In this document: positions 18,175 through 27,236 of the stretch, piece by piece | Layout of the letters: each line of letters begins with the position of its first letter | Numbering within the stretch: position 1 is the stretch's first letter | NCBI GenBank assembly: GCA_029242705.1 | Contig: JAQWTK010000083.1 | Span: forward strand, 1-54,387 | Source of the DNA: Gammaproteobacteria bacterium | Lineage (GTDB): Bacteria > Pseudomonadota > Gammaproteobacteria > Pseudomonadales > Pseudohongiellaceae | Direction: 5' to 3' | DNA length: 54,387 nucleotides | Translations under genes and position numbers: made by a program | Notes under the pieces: generated by a model | Told to the model about the DNA's origin: nothing | Database searches by the model: none | What the model saw: only the letters and a program-made list of their open reading frames with translations

Positions 18175-18534
18175 ATGAAGAAATTAATTAGTGGTTGGTT
18201 GGCTTTTGGTATCATGGTTCTTGTTGGCTGCGCCGCCAGCACGCCACCAGCGGTTGGTGTATGGGGAGTTGAGATGAATACCCCATTGGGAGCTTTGCCA
18301 GCTACTTTAACTATAAATGCTGATGGCAGTGGCATGATGTCGGCTGAGGGGCTTGGAGAAGCACCTATCACCGGGATTACTTTTGATGGTGATTCACTAG
18401 CCTTTGATGCGGATGTTGAAGCGCAAGGTCAAAGTTTAACACTGCAATTTAGTGGTTCTGTTGATGGGGATTCACTCAATGGTGAATTTGGAAGTGACTT
18501 CGGAGCATTCGGAGTAACAGGTGATCGACAATAA
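18175..18534 (+). CDS. Small hypothetical lipoprotein
   Basis: This 119-residue protein has a clear lipobox (VLVGC, Cys19). The mature part is beta-rich and acidic with TLTINADGSGMMS and LQFSGSVDGDSLNGEFGS. This 'GVWGVEMNTPLG...L.I..DGSG...' pattern suits a small lipid- or ligand-binding beta barrel, but I cannot name a family. It is followed by a strong terminator, so it is probably monocistronic. Confidence 0.7.
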   Translation: MKKLISGWLAFGIMVLVGCAASTPPAVGVWGVEMNTPLGALPATLTINADGSGMMSAEGLGEAPITGITFDGDSLAFDADVEAQGQSLTLQFSGSVDGDSLNGEFGSDFGAFGVTGDRQ

Positions 18535-18547
18535 GATCTAGAGATGT

Positions 18548-18580
18548 AAAGGGATTCTATTGAATCCCTTTAACGTTTTT
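18548..18580 (+). terminator. Rho-independent terminator after the lipoprotein
   Basis: Arms AAAGGGATTC and GAATCCCTTT (18548-18571) form a perfect 10-bp stem with a TATT loop. TAACGTTTTT follows. It ends the rightward lipoprotein transcript just before the convergent TPR gene. Confidence 0.85.
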
Positions 18581-18585
18581 CTAAC

Positions 18586-19134
18586 TTAGATCACATTCAA
18601 CAGTAAATCCTGGTTAATTTGTTCTAGGTTCTCTCGAGCGTTTGGGCTGTTAGGGTGTACGTCTAGTAAATTTTCGAACGCTTGCTTTGCCTTGCTTAGC
18701 TGATTTTGCTGTAAATATACTAGCCCCAATCCCGATAGCGCTCCGAAATGCCGAGGCTCGAGGGTCAACACTTGTTCGATATCTTTTATCGATTCCTCGT
18801 AGTTTCCAAGCACATAGTGAAGAGTAGCTCTTCGGTTCCATCCTTCGGCGTAATCTGGATAACTTTCTATTAGTTGAGTAAAAATCAACATAGCGTCCGC
18901 ATAACGATTGTAGTTCATGCGAGCTACGCCCATTTGCATGATTTGTTCTACATCTTCATTAGGATGCTGGAACCAAATTTCCCATATTTGACTCTCAGTT
19001 TCTCGAATAGTAGATAAATCGGAGCTGACAGTTAGCGTCAAAAAAAGATCATTAAGTCGGGCATCTGTCTGATCCGGATATGCTAGAGAAGGCACAAGAC
19101 AAACATTCAATAAGAATAAGCGCAGTATTTTCAT
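18586..19134 (-). CDS. Exported TPR-repeat protein
   Basis: This 182-residue protein has an N-terminal signal peptide (MKILRLFLLNVCLVPSLAYP). About three tetratricopeptide repeats follow, with units such as YADAMLIFTQLIESYPDYAE, YEESIKDIEQVLTLEPRHFG and LSKAKQAFENLLDVHPNSPN. Such short periplasmic TPR proteins act as scaffolds; the partner is unknown. It converges with the lipoprotein gene and shares no operon with it. Confidence 0.8.
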   Translation of the reverse strand: MKILRLFLLNVCLVPSLAYPDQTDARLNDLFLTLTVSSDLSTIRETESQIWEIWFQHPNEDVEQIMQMGVARMNYNRYADAMLIFTQLIESYPDYAEGWNRRATLHYVLGNYEESIKDIEQVLTLEPRHFGALSGLGLVYLQQNQLSKAKQAFENLLDVHPNSPNARENLEQINQDLLLNVI

Positions 19135-19352
19135 TCGTTTAATCCGCTACATTTCTACTTATCCTTTTGAGTATAGCTCCCGCACAGCTATAAATTCCAG
19201 ATATTTCTAGAGAGGATTAATGCCATTGAATTTTGGTTCAAAACATAGACTTTGATCACGAAATCTTTCGAGATGTATTGAAAATTACTAAAAGAATAAA
19301 ACCATTCGAAACCGGTCAATTGCTTCTAACACAAATAAAGTGAGAGCTTTAT

Positions 19353-20066
19353 TTAAAATTCCATTACGAAAGTAACCGCGGTTTCTGAATCTGTCTCATT
19401 GCGCCCAGCGGGCACTTCAGTTTGATGCTTAAGGCGCAGGGAAAATCTTAGTGAGAGATTTTCCAAAATTTGTGTCGTTATGCCGGTGTCAGAACGATAA
19501 ATATTTGAATCGGTTCCATACTCTATTGCAAGCTCCTGGCTAAACGTAGCAGAATTTGAAAGTATCCATTCATAATCACCGGCAATTCTTAAGATTGGTT
19601 CGTCGAAGTCCGAGCCGTTTAGTCGAGACCATCGAATACCTATACCAGCATCAAGGCTTAAATCCATATCGGCTCTGTTTTGCAGTAACCGACTGCCGAT
19701 TGAAAATGTTAGGTCAGACTGACTATCGTAACCACTAAACCTATCATCTTCGTGAGAAGCCCTTGCTTGGAAGAATGTATCTTCAGAAAACGCATAGTTT
19801 GCGTTAGAAACTCCATAGAAGCGCTGGCCTTTGGTTTCGTTATCGCTTGATGTATAGAGTCCGTCGATTGTAAAACCGTACTCCCATCGGTCACGAACAA
19901 TTTCCATATTTCCGGCAAAATTTAGTGCTTGTTCGTCGGTATTCCCGCTCGTAAATAAGGCGCCTACTTCGATTTCCCGAGTTATCCCATTTTGTTGCTG
20001 TGCTACCGCGGTTCCACCAATGAAAAACATTAAGAAGCTAAGCACCAGCATTATTAAGAGTTTCAT
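19353..20066 (-). CDS. DUF481 family outer-membrane protein
   Basis: This 237-residue protein has a signal peptide ending near TAVAQQ. A DUF481 beta-barrel follows, recognisable from the opening LFTSGNTDEQALNFAG and the closing aromatic strand TAVTFVMEF. E. coli YdiY is the best known member; function is poorly defined. I chose the ATG at 20066 rather than a TTG six bases upstream because AGGGA lies ten bases before it. Confidence 0.85.
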   Translation of the reverse strand: MKLLIMLVLSFLMFFIGGTAVAQQQNGITREIEVGALFTSGNTDEQALNFAGNMEIVRDRWEYGFTIDGLYTSSDNETKGQRFYGVSNANYAFSEDTFFQARASHEDDRFSGYDSQSDLTFSIGSRLLQNRADMDLSLDAGIGIRWSRLNGSDFDEPILRIAGDYEWILSNSATFSQELAIEYGTDSNIYRSDTGITTQILENLSLRFSLRLKHQTEVPAGRNETDSETAVTFVMEF

Positions 20067-20267
20067 ACTCAAATTCCCTGAATCAATTCAACTTTTCTAT
20101 ATTGTTTCGGCATTTCGTTTGAATCGCTTAGTAAACTTGGACAAAATATTAACAAAAAATCGCTATTTCTCGGTAACTTATAGATATTATATAGAATGGT
20201 GCTTAGCTGGAGTTAAGAGAGCTTTTACGGTATAAAACCTAGGCATTAGGAAAGGTACCCTCTAACA

Positions 20268-20774
20268 ATGAAAATCCTTTATTTGTTGCGTCATGCCAAA
20301 TCATCTCCCGGAAACCCAGGTATGAAGGATTTCGAGCGCTCTTTAAACAAGCGTGGGCTGAATGATGTACCTCTAGTGGGCAGCCGTTTTAACGAAAAGG
20401 ATTTTTCAGTGCAATGCATGATTTCCAGTTCAGCCAGGAGGGCTGAGACTACTGCCGTCCTTATGGCACAGAATACCGGTTTTCCTATTGATGACATCAT
20501 AATTAACTCCGACTTGTATTTGGCAGGTGTTGGTACATTTTTGAGAGTTGCCAGAGAGATAAATGAAGATTGTGAATCAGCCATGTTGGTAGGGCATAAT
20601 CCGGCGATTACGGAATTTGCAAATCAAATGATGAACAAGAGCATCGATAACATACCGACTTGCGGTCTCATAAAAATGTCTTTACCTATAAGCTATTGGT
20701 CAGATATTGAGTTGGGGAAAGGGGTATTTATGGAGTTTGAATTTCCGAAAAATTTAAGTGAATCGAATGTTTAG
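20268..20774 (+). CDS. sixA: SixA-type phosphohistidine phosphatase
   Basis: This 168-residue histidine-phosphatase-superfamily protein opens with LYLLRHAKSSP, the RHG-type catalytic motif in its SixA form. The second catalytic His is in MLVGHNPAITEF. SixA in E. coli dephosphorylates phosphohistidine on ArcB and the nitrogen phosphotransfer protein; the target here is inferred only by family. Its 3' end overlaps the start of the cytochrome gene by 17 bases, so the two are translationally linked. GGAAAGG precedes the ATG. Confidence 0.85.
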   Translation: MKILYLLRHAKSSPGNPGMKDFERSLNKRGLNDVPLVGSRFNEKDFSVQCMISSSARRAETTAVLMAQNTGFPIDDIIINSDLYLAGVGTFLRVAREINEDCESAMLVGHNPAITEFANQMMNKSIDNIPTCGLIKMSLPISYWSDIELGKGVFMEFEFPKNLSESNV

Positions 20775-21228
20775 GTATTTCGCTCTATTAGCTTCACTCT
20801 GTATTATTTCTTGTGACGGAGGCGCTACTTCGTATGAAGCTATATCGGAGGATGGTGATCTTAAGCGAGGTGCTGAAGCTCGCTGGTATACGCATGATCA
20901 GGTTACCTTAGGTGCTAAGTTATTTTCTGAAAATTGTGCTGTTTGTCACGGGAGAGAGGCTGAAGGTACTGTGAGTGATTGGAAACAAAGAATGGATAAT
21001 GGTTCTTTTCCTCCGCCACCACTTAATGGCACTGCACATGCTTGGCATCATCCGACTTCGATGTTGTTACAAGTAATAAATGAAGGAGGTGGAGCCTATG
21101 GTGGTATGATGCCTGCTTTTTCTGGTATTTTAGAAAATTCAGAAACGCTAGCAGTTATTGCGTATTTTCAAGATTTTTGGACCGATGAAATATATGATCG
21201 GTGGGAGTTGATGGGTGGTACAAACTAA
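20758..21228 (+). CDS. c-type cytochrome lipoprotein
   Basis: This 156-residue protein has a lipobox (CIISC, Cys19 from the GTG start) and one haem site, CAVCH (residues 60-64). GGMMPAF provides the likely axial Met. It is a periplasmic, membrane-anchored electron carrier. The start may be GTG 20758 or ATG 20767; both lie inside the end of sixA, and GTG gives a better charged signal-peptide start. Its end overlaps the ChaN-like gene by 14 bases. Confidence 0.85.
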   Translation: MNRMFRYFALLASLCIISCDGGATSYEAISEDGDLKRGAEARWYTHDQVTLGAKLFSENCAVCHGREAEGTVSDWKQRMDNGSFPPPPLNGTAHAWHHPTSMLLQVINEGGGAYGGMMPAFSGILENSETLAVIAYFQDFWTDEIYDRWELMGGTN

Positions 21229-22153
21229 AGTTTATCAAATCTTAGTGTTATTTTTTTTAAGTTCTACTGTTCAAGCAAAAATCGAAGAAAAGGTTAGTTG
21301 GGATTCAAAGTTATATGATGATCATCCACTAGTGGGAAAAATATGGAGTAGTAGATCGGAAAGATTTTTGTCCGTTAAAAATTTCGAAGACGCTTTAATA
21401 AGTGCCAGATATCTTATATTAGGTGAGAAGCACGATAATCCGGATCATCATACTCTGCAGCTTTCTATTATTGAACATCTAATTGCTGGAAATAATTTAT
21501 CATTGTTAGCTTTTGAGATGATGGATTCTGATTCTCAAGAAATTTTAAACGACATTCAAACAGAGCGTCTTGATAGTCTTAATGCGATTAAAGATTATTT
21601 GAATTGGGACACAGAAGGGTGGGAGTGGTCATATTATGGTCCGCTTGTGAAGAGCGCCTATGAGTCTGCCATTCCAATGGTAGGCTCAAACATTACGAAT
21701 TCTAGAATGATGGAAATTTATGGCTTAGAGTCTTTGCCTCCCGAAATAAATGTTCTTGAGGAAGAAATAATACAACAATTAAATACAGATATTGATGAGA
21801 GCCATTGTGGGTTATTGCCTGAATCTCAGTTTCCAGCAATGGTTAGAGTGCAGCAAGGAAGGGATTACTCGATGTCTCAGAGCTTGGGTTCGAAAGACAA
21901 CGAGAAAACCAAAGTCCTTATTGCTGGTAATTATCATGCGCGTAAAGACCTGGGAGTTCCTAATTATTTGCTGGCGAATAATGTGAATTTAAATTCGGAT
22001 GAGATAGTTTCCGTTTCGTTAATGGAAGTCGATCCGTTGGAGATGGAACCGCAGGGCTATATACAAAAATACGATGAGACGGCAGCATATGACTATATTT
22101 GGTTTACACCTGTTATATCTGAGATGGATTACTGTGCTTCGCTCCGCAAATAG
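21215..22153 (+). CDS. ChaN family iron-regulated protein
   Basis: This 312-residue protein has the ChaN/DUF399 signature: LILGEKHDNPDHHTLQLSI early and VLIAGNYHARKDLGVPNYL late. A hydrophobic N-terminus (LVLFFLSSTVQA) is a signal peptide. ChaN of Campylobacter binds haem, and members are often lipoproteins; this one lacks a lipobox Cys. The start is a GTG inside the cytochrome gene with GGGAG upstream. Linkage to a cytochrome fits a haem-related role, as inference. The family belongs to the TraB/Tiki superfamily. Confidence 0.85.
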   Translation: MVQTKVYQILVLFFLSSTVQAKIEEKVSWDSKLYDDHPLVGKIWSSRSERFLSVKNFEDALISARYLILGEKHDNPDHHTLQLSIIEHLIAGNNLSLLAFEMMDSDSQEILNDIQTERLDSLNAIKDYLNWDTEGWEWSYYGPLVKSAYESAIPMVGSNITNSRMMEIYGLESLPPEINVLEEEIIQQLNTDIDESHCGLLPESQFPAMVRVQQGRDYSMSQSLGSKDNEKTKVLIAGNYHARKDLGVPNYLLANNVNLNSDEIVSVSLMEVDPLEMEPQGYIQKYDETAAYDYIWFTPVISEMDYCASLRK

Positions 22154-22252
22154 TGAGCGGAACAACAGACTATATAATAGCTTTTTGCTTGTTGTTTTTA
22201 ATAAAAACTCAATTATCTAGGCGCCTAGCTTTTTCGCCTTGACCACAAAACT

Positions 22253-23047
22253 ATGAAAAAGAAGACCTCAATTATTTGGTTAGTTTGGACACTAATAATT
22301 GGCATAATCTTGCCAGTGAATGCTCAGGTATATCCTCAAATTGCGAGCCCTGATAACGAAGTTCGCGATTTAGAATATGACGAAGCCGGGGAGTTCAATT
22401 TTGTAAGGGTTCAGTTTGATACTTATTATGGCCAGGGTTTTGGTTTCGGAACTTGGTCTATAGATTTTCCTGACGCCGATATGAATTTTCTAAGAGGAGT
22501 ATCTCGTCTGACAAATATTAGGGTAATGAGCAATCCTGTCGTCTTAAGAATTGATGACGAAAAAATCTTTGATTATCCATTTTTGTATATGCTGGAGGTG
22601 GGACAAGGAGGAGGCCTTGTTCTTAATCCTGCGGAGCTTGAAAATTTGAGACAATATTTGTTGAGAGGAGGTTTTCTTCTCATCGATGATTTTTGGGGCC
22701 AGCAACAATGGAATAATTTCTATGCTGCATTTTCACAAGTTTTCCCAGATAGAGAAGTAATTGAATTGAGCTCGGATCATGAAATATTTCATATCTATTA
22801 TGACATTGATGGGCCTCAACTAATTCCCGCTCTTTATCGATCAGATGAATATGGCGAACAAGGTATAGATTATGCTACCAACCATGCCATATTAGATGAT
22901 GAAGGAAGGGTGATGGTCCTCATTAACTGGAACTCAGATATGGGTGATGGTTGGGAGCATACTTATCATCCGGCTTATCCTACGCGTTATGCTAATTCTG
23001 CTTACAGACTTGGTATAAACTATTTAATGTATTCGATGACACACTAG
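22253..23047 (+). CDS. DUF4159 domain protein, exported
   Basis: This 264-residue protein has a signal peptide (ending PVNAQV). A DUF4159 domain follows, marked by NFVRVQFDTYYGQG and the strand pair LRQYLLRGGFLLIDDFWG. The domain occurs at the C-terminus of larger membrane proteins in other bacteria; here it stands alone. Function unknown. The weak Shine-Dalgarno suggests modest translation. The VOC gene follows in the same direction. Confidence 0.8.
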   Translation: MKKKTSIIWLVWTLIIGIILPVNAQVYPQIASPDNEVRDLEYDEAGEFNFVRVQFDTYYGQGFGFGTWSIDFPDADMNFLRGVSRLTNIRVMSNPVVLRIDDEKIFDYPFLYMLEVGQGGGLVLNPAELENLRQYLLRGGFLLIDDFWGQQQWNNFYAAFSQVFPDREVIELSSDHEIFHIYYDIDGPQLIPALYRSDEYGEQGIDYATNHAILDDEGRVMVLINWNSDMGDGWEHTYHPAYPTRYANSAYRLGINYLMYSMTH

Positions 23048-23114
23048 GAATTAGTCTGATTAATAATTTTTTGAGTTTTAGAGAGTATTATTTGTAATTA
23101 TGAAGGGATATATA

Positions 23115-23894
23115 ATGACTAAATTTACGTTATTAATCTGTGTTGCTTTGTTTGGCAATACGCTTAATGCAGCTGTGCCATATGATCATATTCACTTGAC
23201 AGCTAATAATGCCGAAGAGGCCGTAAACTGGTATGTAAAACATTTTGGTGGCTCAGCGGGTGCTTTTAATAGGGGAGATGCTGACCGCGTGGAGTATCCA
23301 ACTGACAGAGTGTTTTATGGCGATCTTTCCGTCATCTTTTTTGAACGAGAACCCACAGGTGGTTCTGTTGGCACTGGAGTTGATCATATCGGCTTCTCGA
23401 TGCCGAACATTGAGCAAATAACGGCTTCTGCCGTTGCCGATGGAGCTACACAAATTGGGGGTTTCGTTGAATTTTCGGGAATGCAAATAGCTTTTATCGA
23501 AGATCCCTGGGGTACAAAAATAGAATTGATAGATGACCCCGAAACTCGCGGAATACATCATATACATCTTTCATCGTCTGATCCTGATGGAGCTTTGATG
23601 TGGTATCAGAATATATTTGGGGGAGAGATTGTGCAGTGGAAAGGTACTCTGCCAGCCATTAATTATAGTGATGTTTGGTTAATCGTAGCGAGAGCCAATG
23701 GAGAAGTTGTTCCTACCCAAGGCCGATCTATGGACCACCTAGGTTGGGCTGCAGAAAGCTTAGATGACTTCGGGCAAACCTTGATGAACAATAACGTCGA
23801 TTTCACGATGGAGCCGAGAGCGTTTCGCGGTATACGTATTTCATTTATTGAAGGCCCAGATGGGGTGCGTATTGAGGTTGTTGAGCCAAACTAA
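23115..23894 (+). CDS. Exported two-domain VOC (glyoxalase-like) protein
   Basis: This 259-residue protein has a signal peptide (MTKFTLLICVALFGNTLNAA) and two VOC repeats. Repeat one runs from YDHIHLTANN to IAFIEDPWGTKIELID, repeat two from IHHIHLSSSD to ISFIEGPDGVRIEVVE. Each has His, His and Glu at the usual metal positions. I moved the start from the ATG at 23100 to 23115, because AAGGG lies seven bases before it and the signal peptide starts there. A periplasmic VOC enzyme is less common than a cytoplasmic one. Substrate unknown. Confidence 0.8.
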   Translation: MTKFTLLICVALFGNTLNAAVPYDHIHLTANNAEEAVNWYVKHFGGSAGAFNRGDADRVEYPTDRVFYGDLSVIFFEREPTGGSVGTGVDHIGFSMPNIEQITASAVADGATQIGGFVEFSGMQIAFIEDPWGTKIELIDDPETRGIHHIHLSSSDPDGALMWYQNIFGGEIVQWKGTLPAINYSDVWLIVARANGEVVPTQGRSMDHLGWAAESLDDFGQTLMNNNVDFTMEPRAFRGIRISFIEGPDGVRIEVVEPN

Positions 23895-23942
23895 AAATTC
23901 TATGATTGACCTAGTGGGTAGGCCTTTATGGAATTGCCCTTA

Positions 23943-24443
23943 TTATTTTAGATTGGCGACAAAATTATTTATTAATCTTGCATCATGTCGCACACAGCTG
24001 CCACTATTTTCATAAATATATTCAAAACTAATTCGTTCTATCCGCTCAGCTTTTTTAATAATAGATTTAAAAGTATCTATTTCTCTTGGCGGGAATCCTA
24101 AATTATTATAAAAATCAATCAGTAGATTCATTTCCTTTGGAGAAAGATTCTCAACAAGAATTTTTGCGATTCCGTCAGAGAAGTTTTCCCAGGAATAGAT
24201 TTCGGCGTAACAGTTAGCTATAGAGTCCTTAATATTTTTTGGCAATGCGACCGTCTCAGATATATTAACAATACTGGAATATGTGCGGATAATTTTCTTG
24301 GTCTGATCTGTTGATACTAATTCAAAGCGACTGTCTGTTCCCGTCATTTTTAGCAAACGATTAGCGTCTTTCAATATATCAGCAATTGAGCCTGGAGAGA
24401 CTAAAAGCAGATTTGTGAACAATAAAAGTAGATTAATTCTCAT
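23943..24443 (-). CDS. Secreted protein, DUF2059-like
   Basis: This 166-residue helical protein has a signal peptide (MRINLLLLFTNLLLVSPGSI). Its C-terminal half contains LSPKEMNLLIDFYNNLGFP, reminiscent of the DUF2059 pattern (L.EEL..LI.FY.SP.G). Two Cys residues (in NSIANCYAEIY-like and SGSCVRH segments) might pair. The ATG at 24443 is preferred over a TTG just upstream. The family assignment is tentative. Confidence 0.55.
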   Translation of the reverse strand: MRINLLLLFTNLLLVSPGSIADILKDANRLLKMTGTDSRFELVSTDQTKKIIRTYSSIVNISETVALPKNIKDSIANCYAEIYSWENFSDGIAKILVENLSPKEMNLLIDFYNNLGFPPREIDTFKSIIKKAERIERISFEYIYENSGSCVRHDARLINNFVANLK

Positions 24444-24643
24444 CAATTATTTTTCTTGTCATGATTAATTACGCCTAGTTTTATACTTAACTAAAAAATA
24501 AGGTAATACGCAATTCTAGGCGAATTATTAAGATAATATATTTATATTCTTTATGGTTAACTTAATCCTTTTTGATTTGATTGACTATACGCAAATCGAA
24601 TGACAACATAATGCCAAAATAAAAGATTTATGGACAGGTTCGC

Positions 24644-25081
24644 ATGCACACATCAAAAAGAGTCTTATTCCTAGATTTGGTGTTATCAATTCTCCGATTA
24701 AATGGATTGTTAATAGCTGAAGGCGATGCTATGACTGAGAAACTAGATCTCACTCATGCAAGATGGAAAGTCATCGGCGCTATCGCTTTATCTACTAATG
24801 GGTTGACTGTTCCTGGAATTGCAAGAGTTCTCGGCCAATCGAGGCAGGCGGTGCAACGCATAACCGATGTTATGGTCGAAGATGAAATTCTTGAATATCG
24901 GGCTAATCCAAAACATAAGCGATCTGTTTTGGTAACGCTTAGTGAAGAAGGAAAAGAAGTTTATATTAATCTGAGGGATGTTCAGGATCCTTGGGCAATT
25001 AATGTAACAGAGGATATTCCTGCTGAAGAATTGGAAACCGCGCTTCGTCTTGTTCGAAGGTTGATAAAAAAATTTAACTAA
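24644..25081 (+). CDS. MarR-family transcriptional regulator
   Basis: This 145-residue winged-helix protein has the MarR core: a helix with ARWKVIGAIALSTNG, the recognition region LGQSRQAVQRITDVMVED and a wing with KHKRSVLVTLSEEG. MarR proteins bind palindromic operators as dimers and are released by small ligands. It lies 17 bases upstream of nnr and probably heads that transcript, which is unusual for this conserved locus. AGG sits at acceptable spacing before the ATG. Confidence 0.85.
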   Translation: MHTSKRVLFLDLVLSILRLNGLLIAEGDAMTEKLDLTHARWKVIGAIALSTNGLTVPGIARVLGQSRQAVQRITDVMVEDEILEYRANPKHKRSVLVTLSEEGKEVYINLRDVQDPWAINVTEDIPAEELETALRLVRRLIKKFN

Positions 25082-25098
25082 TCGGATTTTTCGATGGC

Positions 25099-26658
25099 AT
25101 GAGTGAATCTACGACTATTCTCCCAAAAGATTTGTATAAGGCGTCCCAGGTTCGGGAGCTTGATCGAATAGCAATAAAAGAGATGGGTATTTCGAGCTTT
25201 GATCTCATGAAAACTGCCGGCGCTGCAGTTTTTAAAGTAATAAAAAAAGCATGGCCTGAGTCAAAACGAATACTAGTCTTGACTGGAAGTGGGAATAATG
25301 GCGGAGATGGATATATCGTAGCCGCTATGGCAAAAGAATCTGGAATGTCTGTTGAGGTTATTCAGTTATGTGCTGGTAGCAACCTCAAGGGAGATGCAAA
25401 GTTAGCTTGCGAGCATGCCGAATCTTATGACGTTATTATGCAGGACTTTACAGACACGACTCTGATTAATAATGACTTCCCTAATACAATAATTGTTGAT
25501 GCCTTAATAGGGACAGGAATCCAACGCAAAGTAGCAGGCGCGTATAAACGAGCTATACAAGGGATAAATTCAATAAGCTGTCCGGTGGTAGCAGTAGATA
25601 TACCTTCTGGTTTAAATGCGGATACTGGAAAACCCATGGATGAGGCGGTTGAGGCTAGTATAACGGTCACTTTTATTGGAGTTAAACAAGGTCTTCTCAC
25701 TTGTAATGGTCGCGATCATTCCGGGGATATTCTATTTGAAAATCTAGATCTTCCAGATTCAGTTTTTGAATCAGATGCTTCGCCTTCATCTTCGGTGCGC
25801 AGAATTGATATAAATCATGCGACTAGGCATTTACCTCCGCGGAAAAGGTCTTCTCATAAAAAAAGCCATGGTCATGTTGTTATCGTTGGCGGTGATCTTG
25901 GTTTTGGGGGTGCGGGAATTTTGGCAGCAGAAGCAGCTTACCGTAGTGGATCGGGATTGGTTAGTCTTATTACAAGGACAGAGCACAGAACAGCGGCATT
26001 AGCCCGAAGGCCTGAAATGATGGTTATAGGTACGGAGGATAGCAATACAGATTTAGAATCGATTCTTACCGGTGCAAGTGCGATTGCTATCGGTCCTGGT
26101 CTAGGAACAAGTGAATGGGGCCGCCAACTTTTGCAATTGGTTCTACGGTCACAGCGAGATACTTCAATACCATTGGTGGTTGATGCAGATGCTTTGAATT
26201 TGCTTTCTGAAAAAACTGACGTAAGCGTAAAGGTTAGACCCAGGAATTGGGTTTTCACTCCACATCCTGGCGAAGCCGCGAAACTTTTAGGATGTACCAC
26301 AATAGATATTCAAAATGATCGATTTACCGCTATTAAGACATTGGTAGAAAATTGGAGTGGGACCTTTTTATTAAAAGGTAGTGGCAGTCTGACGTGTAGT
26401 TCAACGGAATCGAGTAAGGTTTATCTATGTACCGAAGGCAATGCTGGTATGGCTAGTGGAGGTATGGGCGATGTTCTTAGCGGCATAGTGGTTAGTTTAA
26501 TAGGTCAAGGTCTTTCCCTTGTTGATGCGATAAATTGCGCGATTTGTGTCCACGGGGAGGCAGGAGATTTAGCGAAAGAATCTGGAGGAGAGCGAGGCTT
26601 GCTCGGCGCAGATTTATTTCCTTATCTTCGTCAACTGGTTAATCCTCCCATAAGATAA
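25099..26658 (+). CDS. nnr: Bifunctional NAD(P)HX epimerase/dehydratase
   Basis: This 519-residue protein joins two enzymes that repair hydrated NAD(P)H. The N-terminal epimerase (to about residue 225) contains LTGSGNNGGDGYIVA. The C-terminal ADP-dependent dehydratase contains GGDLGFGGAGILAAEAAY, FTPHPGEAAKLLG and GNAGMASGGMGDVLSGIV. The order and length match E. coli Nnr (YjeF). tsaE follows after 7 bases, the usual arrangement; queG, often upstream elsewhere, is absent and replaced by the MarR gene. Confidence 0.95.
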   Translation: MSESTTILPKDLYKASQVRELDRIAIKEMGISSFDLMKTAGAAVFKVIKKAWPESKRILVLTGSGNNGGDGYIVAAMAKESGMSVEVIQLCAGSNLKGDAKLACEHAESYDVIMQDFTDTTLINNDFPNTIIVDALIGTGIQRKVAGAYKRAIQGINSISCPVVAVDIPSGLNADTGKPMDEAVEASITVTFIGVKQGLLTCNGRDHSGDILFENLDLPDSVFESDASPSSSVRRIDINHATRHLPPRKRSSHKKSHGHVVIVGGDLGFGGAGILAAEAAYRSGSGLVSLITRTEHRTAALARRPEMMVIGTEDSNTDLESILTGASAIAIGPGLGTSEWGRQLLQLVLRSQRDTSIPLVVDADALNLLSEKTDVSVKVRPRNWVFTPHPGEAAKLLGCTTIDIQNDRFTAIKTLVENWSGTFLLKGSGSLTCSSTESSKVYLCTEGNAGMASGGMGDVLSGIVVSLIGQGLSLVDAINCAICVHGEAGDLAKESGGERGLLGADLFPYLRQLVNPPIR

Positions 26659-26665
26659 ATTTGAA

Positions 26666-27190
26666 ATGATATCTGAATTACAAATTTTTCTGGAAAATGA
26701 AGAAGCAACTCTAGATTTTGGCCGTAACTTAGCCGTTGCAACTTCCTTAAAGGAATTTACCTCGAAAGAAATTTTGCTCCTCACGGAAAATGAGGGCTTC
26801 GAAACGCTGGGGGCAGTATTCTACTTGCTCGGTGATTTGGGAGCGGGGAAAACAACTCTTACGCGAGGCGTAATGAGGGGCTATGGCTACAAAGGAGCGG
26901 TAAAAAGCCCTACATATACTATTGTTGAACCTTATGAATTCAGAATGTGCAATGTTTATCATTTTGATCTTTACCGTTTAAATGATGCAGAAGAAATAAG
27001 CTATCTTGGAGTAGAAGATTACTTCGCTGCCCAAAACATTTGTTTAATTGAGTGGGCCGACAGAGGTGAGAAATTAATACCTCACGGCGATATAGTGCTA
27101 AGTCTTACAAATCAAGGGACTGGTAGATTATTAAGTTGTAGGAGCCTAACTCAAAAAGGTTTCAATATTGTCAAAAGATTGCGTAAGTAA
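26666..27190 (+). CDS. tsaE: tRNA t6A synthesis ATPase TsaE
   Basis: This 174-residue protein has the Walker A motif GDLGAGKTTLTRG, then SPTYTIVEPYE, VYHFDLYRL and ICLIEWADRGE, all diagnostic of TsaE (YjeE). It is the ATPase that resets the TsaBD complex forming N6-threonylcarbamoyladenosine at position 37 of ANN-decoding tRNAs. The N-terminus is slightly longer than in E. coli. It sits in the nnr-tsaE-amiB order. Confidence 0.95.
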   Translation: MISELQIFLENEEATLDFGRNLAVATSLKEFTSKEILLLTENEGFETLGAVFYLLGDLGAGKTTLTRGVMRGYGYKGAVKSPTYTIVEPYEFRMCNVYHFDLYRLNDAEEISYLGVEDYFAAQNICLIEWADRGEKLIPHGDIVLSLTNQGTGRLLSCRSLTQKGFNIVKRLRK

Positions 27191-27236
27191 GGCCGAAATC
27201 AATAGACATGGCTGGGTTCGGTAAAAACAAAGAAAA

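Noticed and set aside
22217-22228. Palindrome CTAGGCGCCTAG followed by CTTTTTC
   Set aside because: With a real loop only a 4-bp stem remains, too weak for a terminator.
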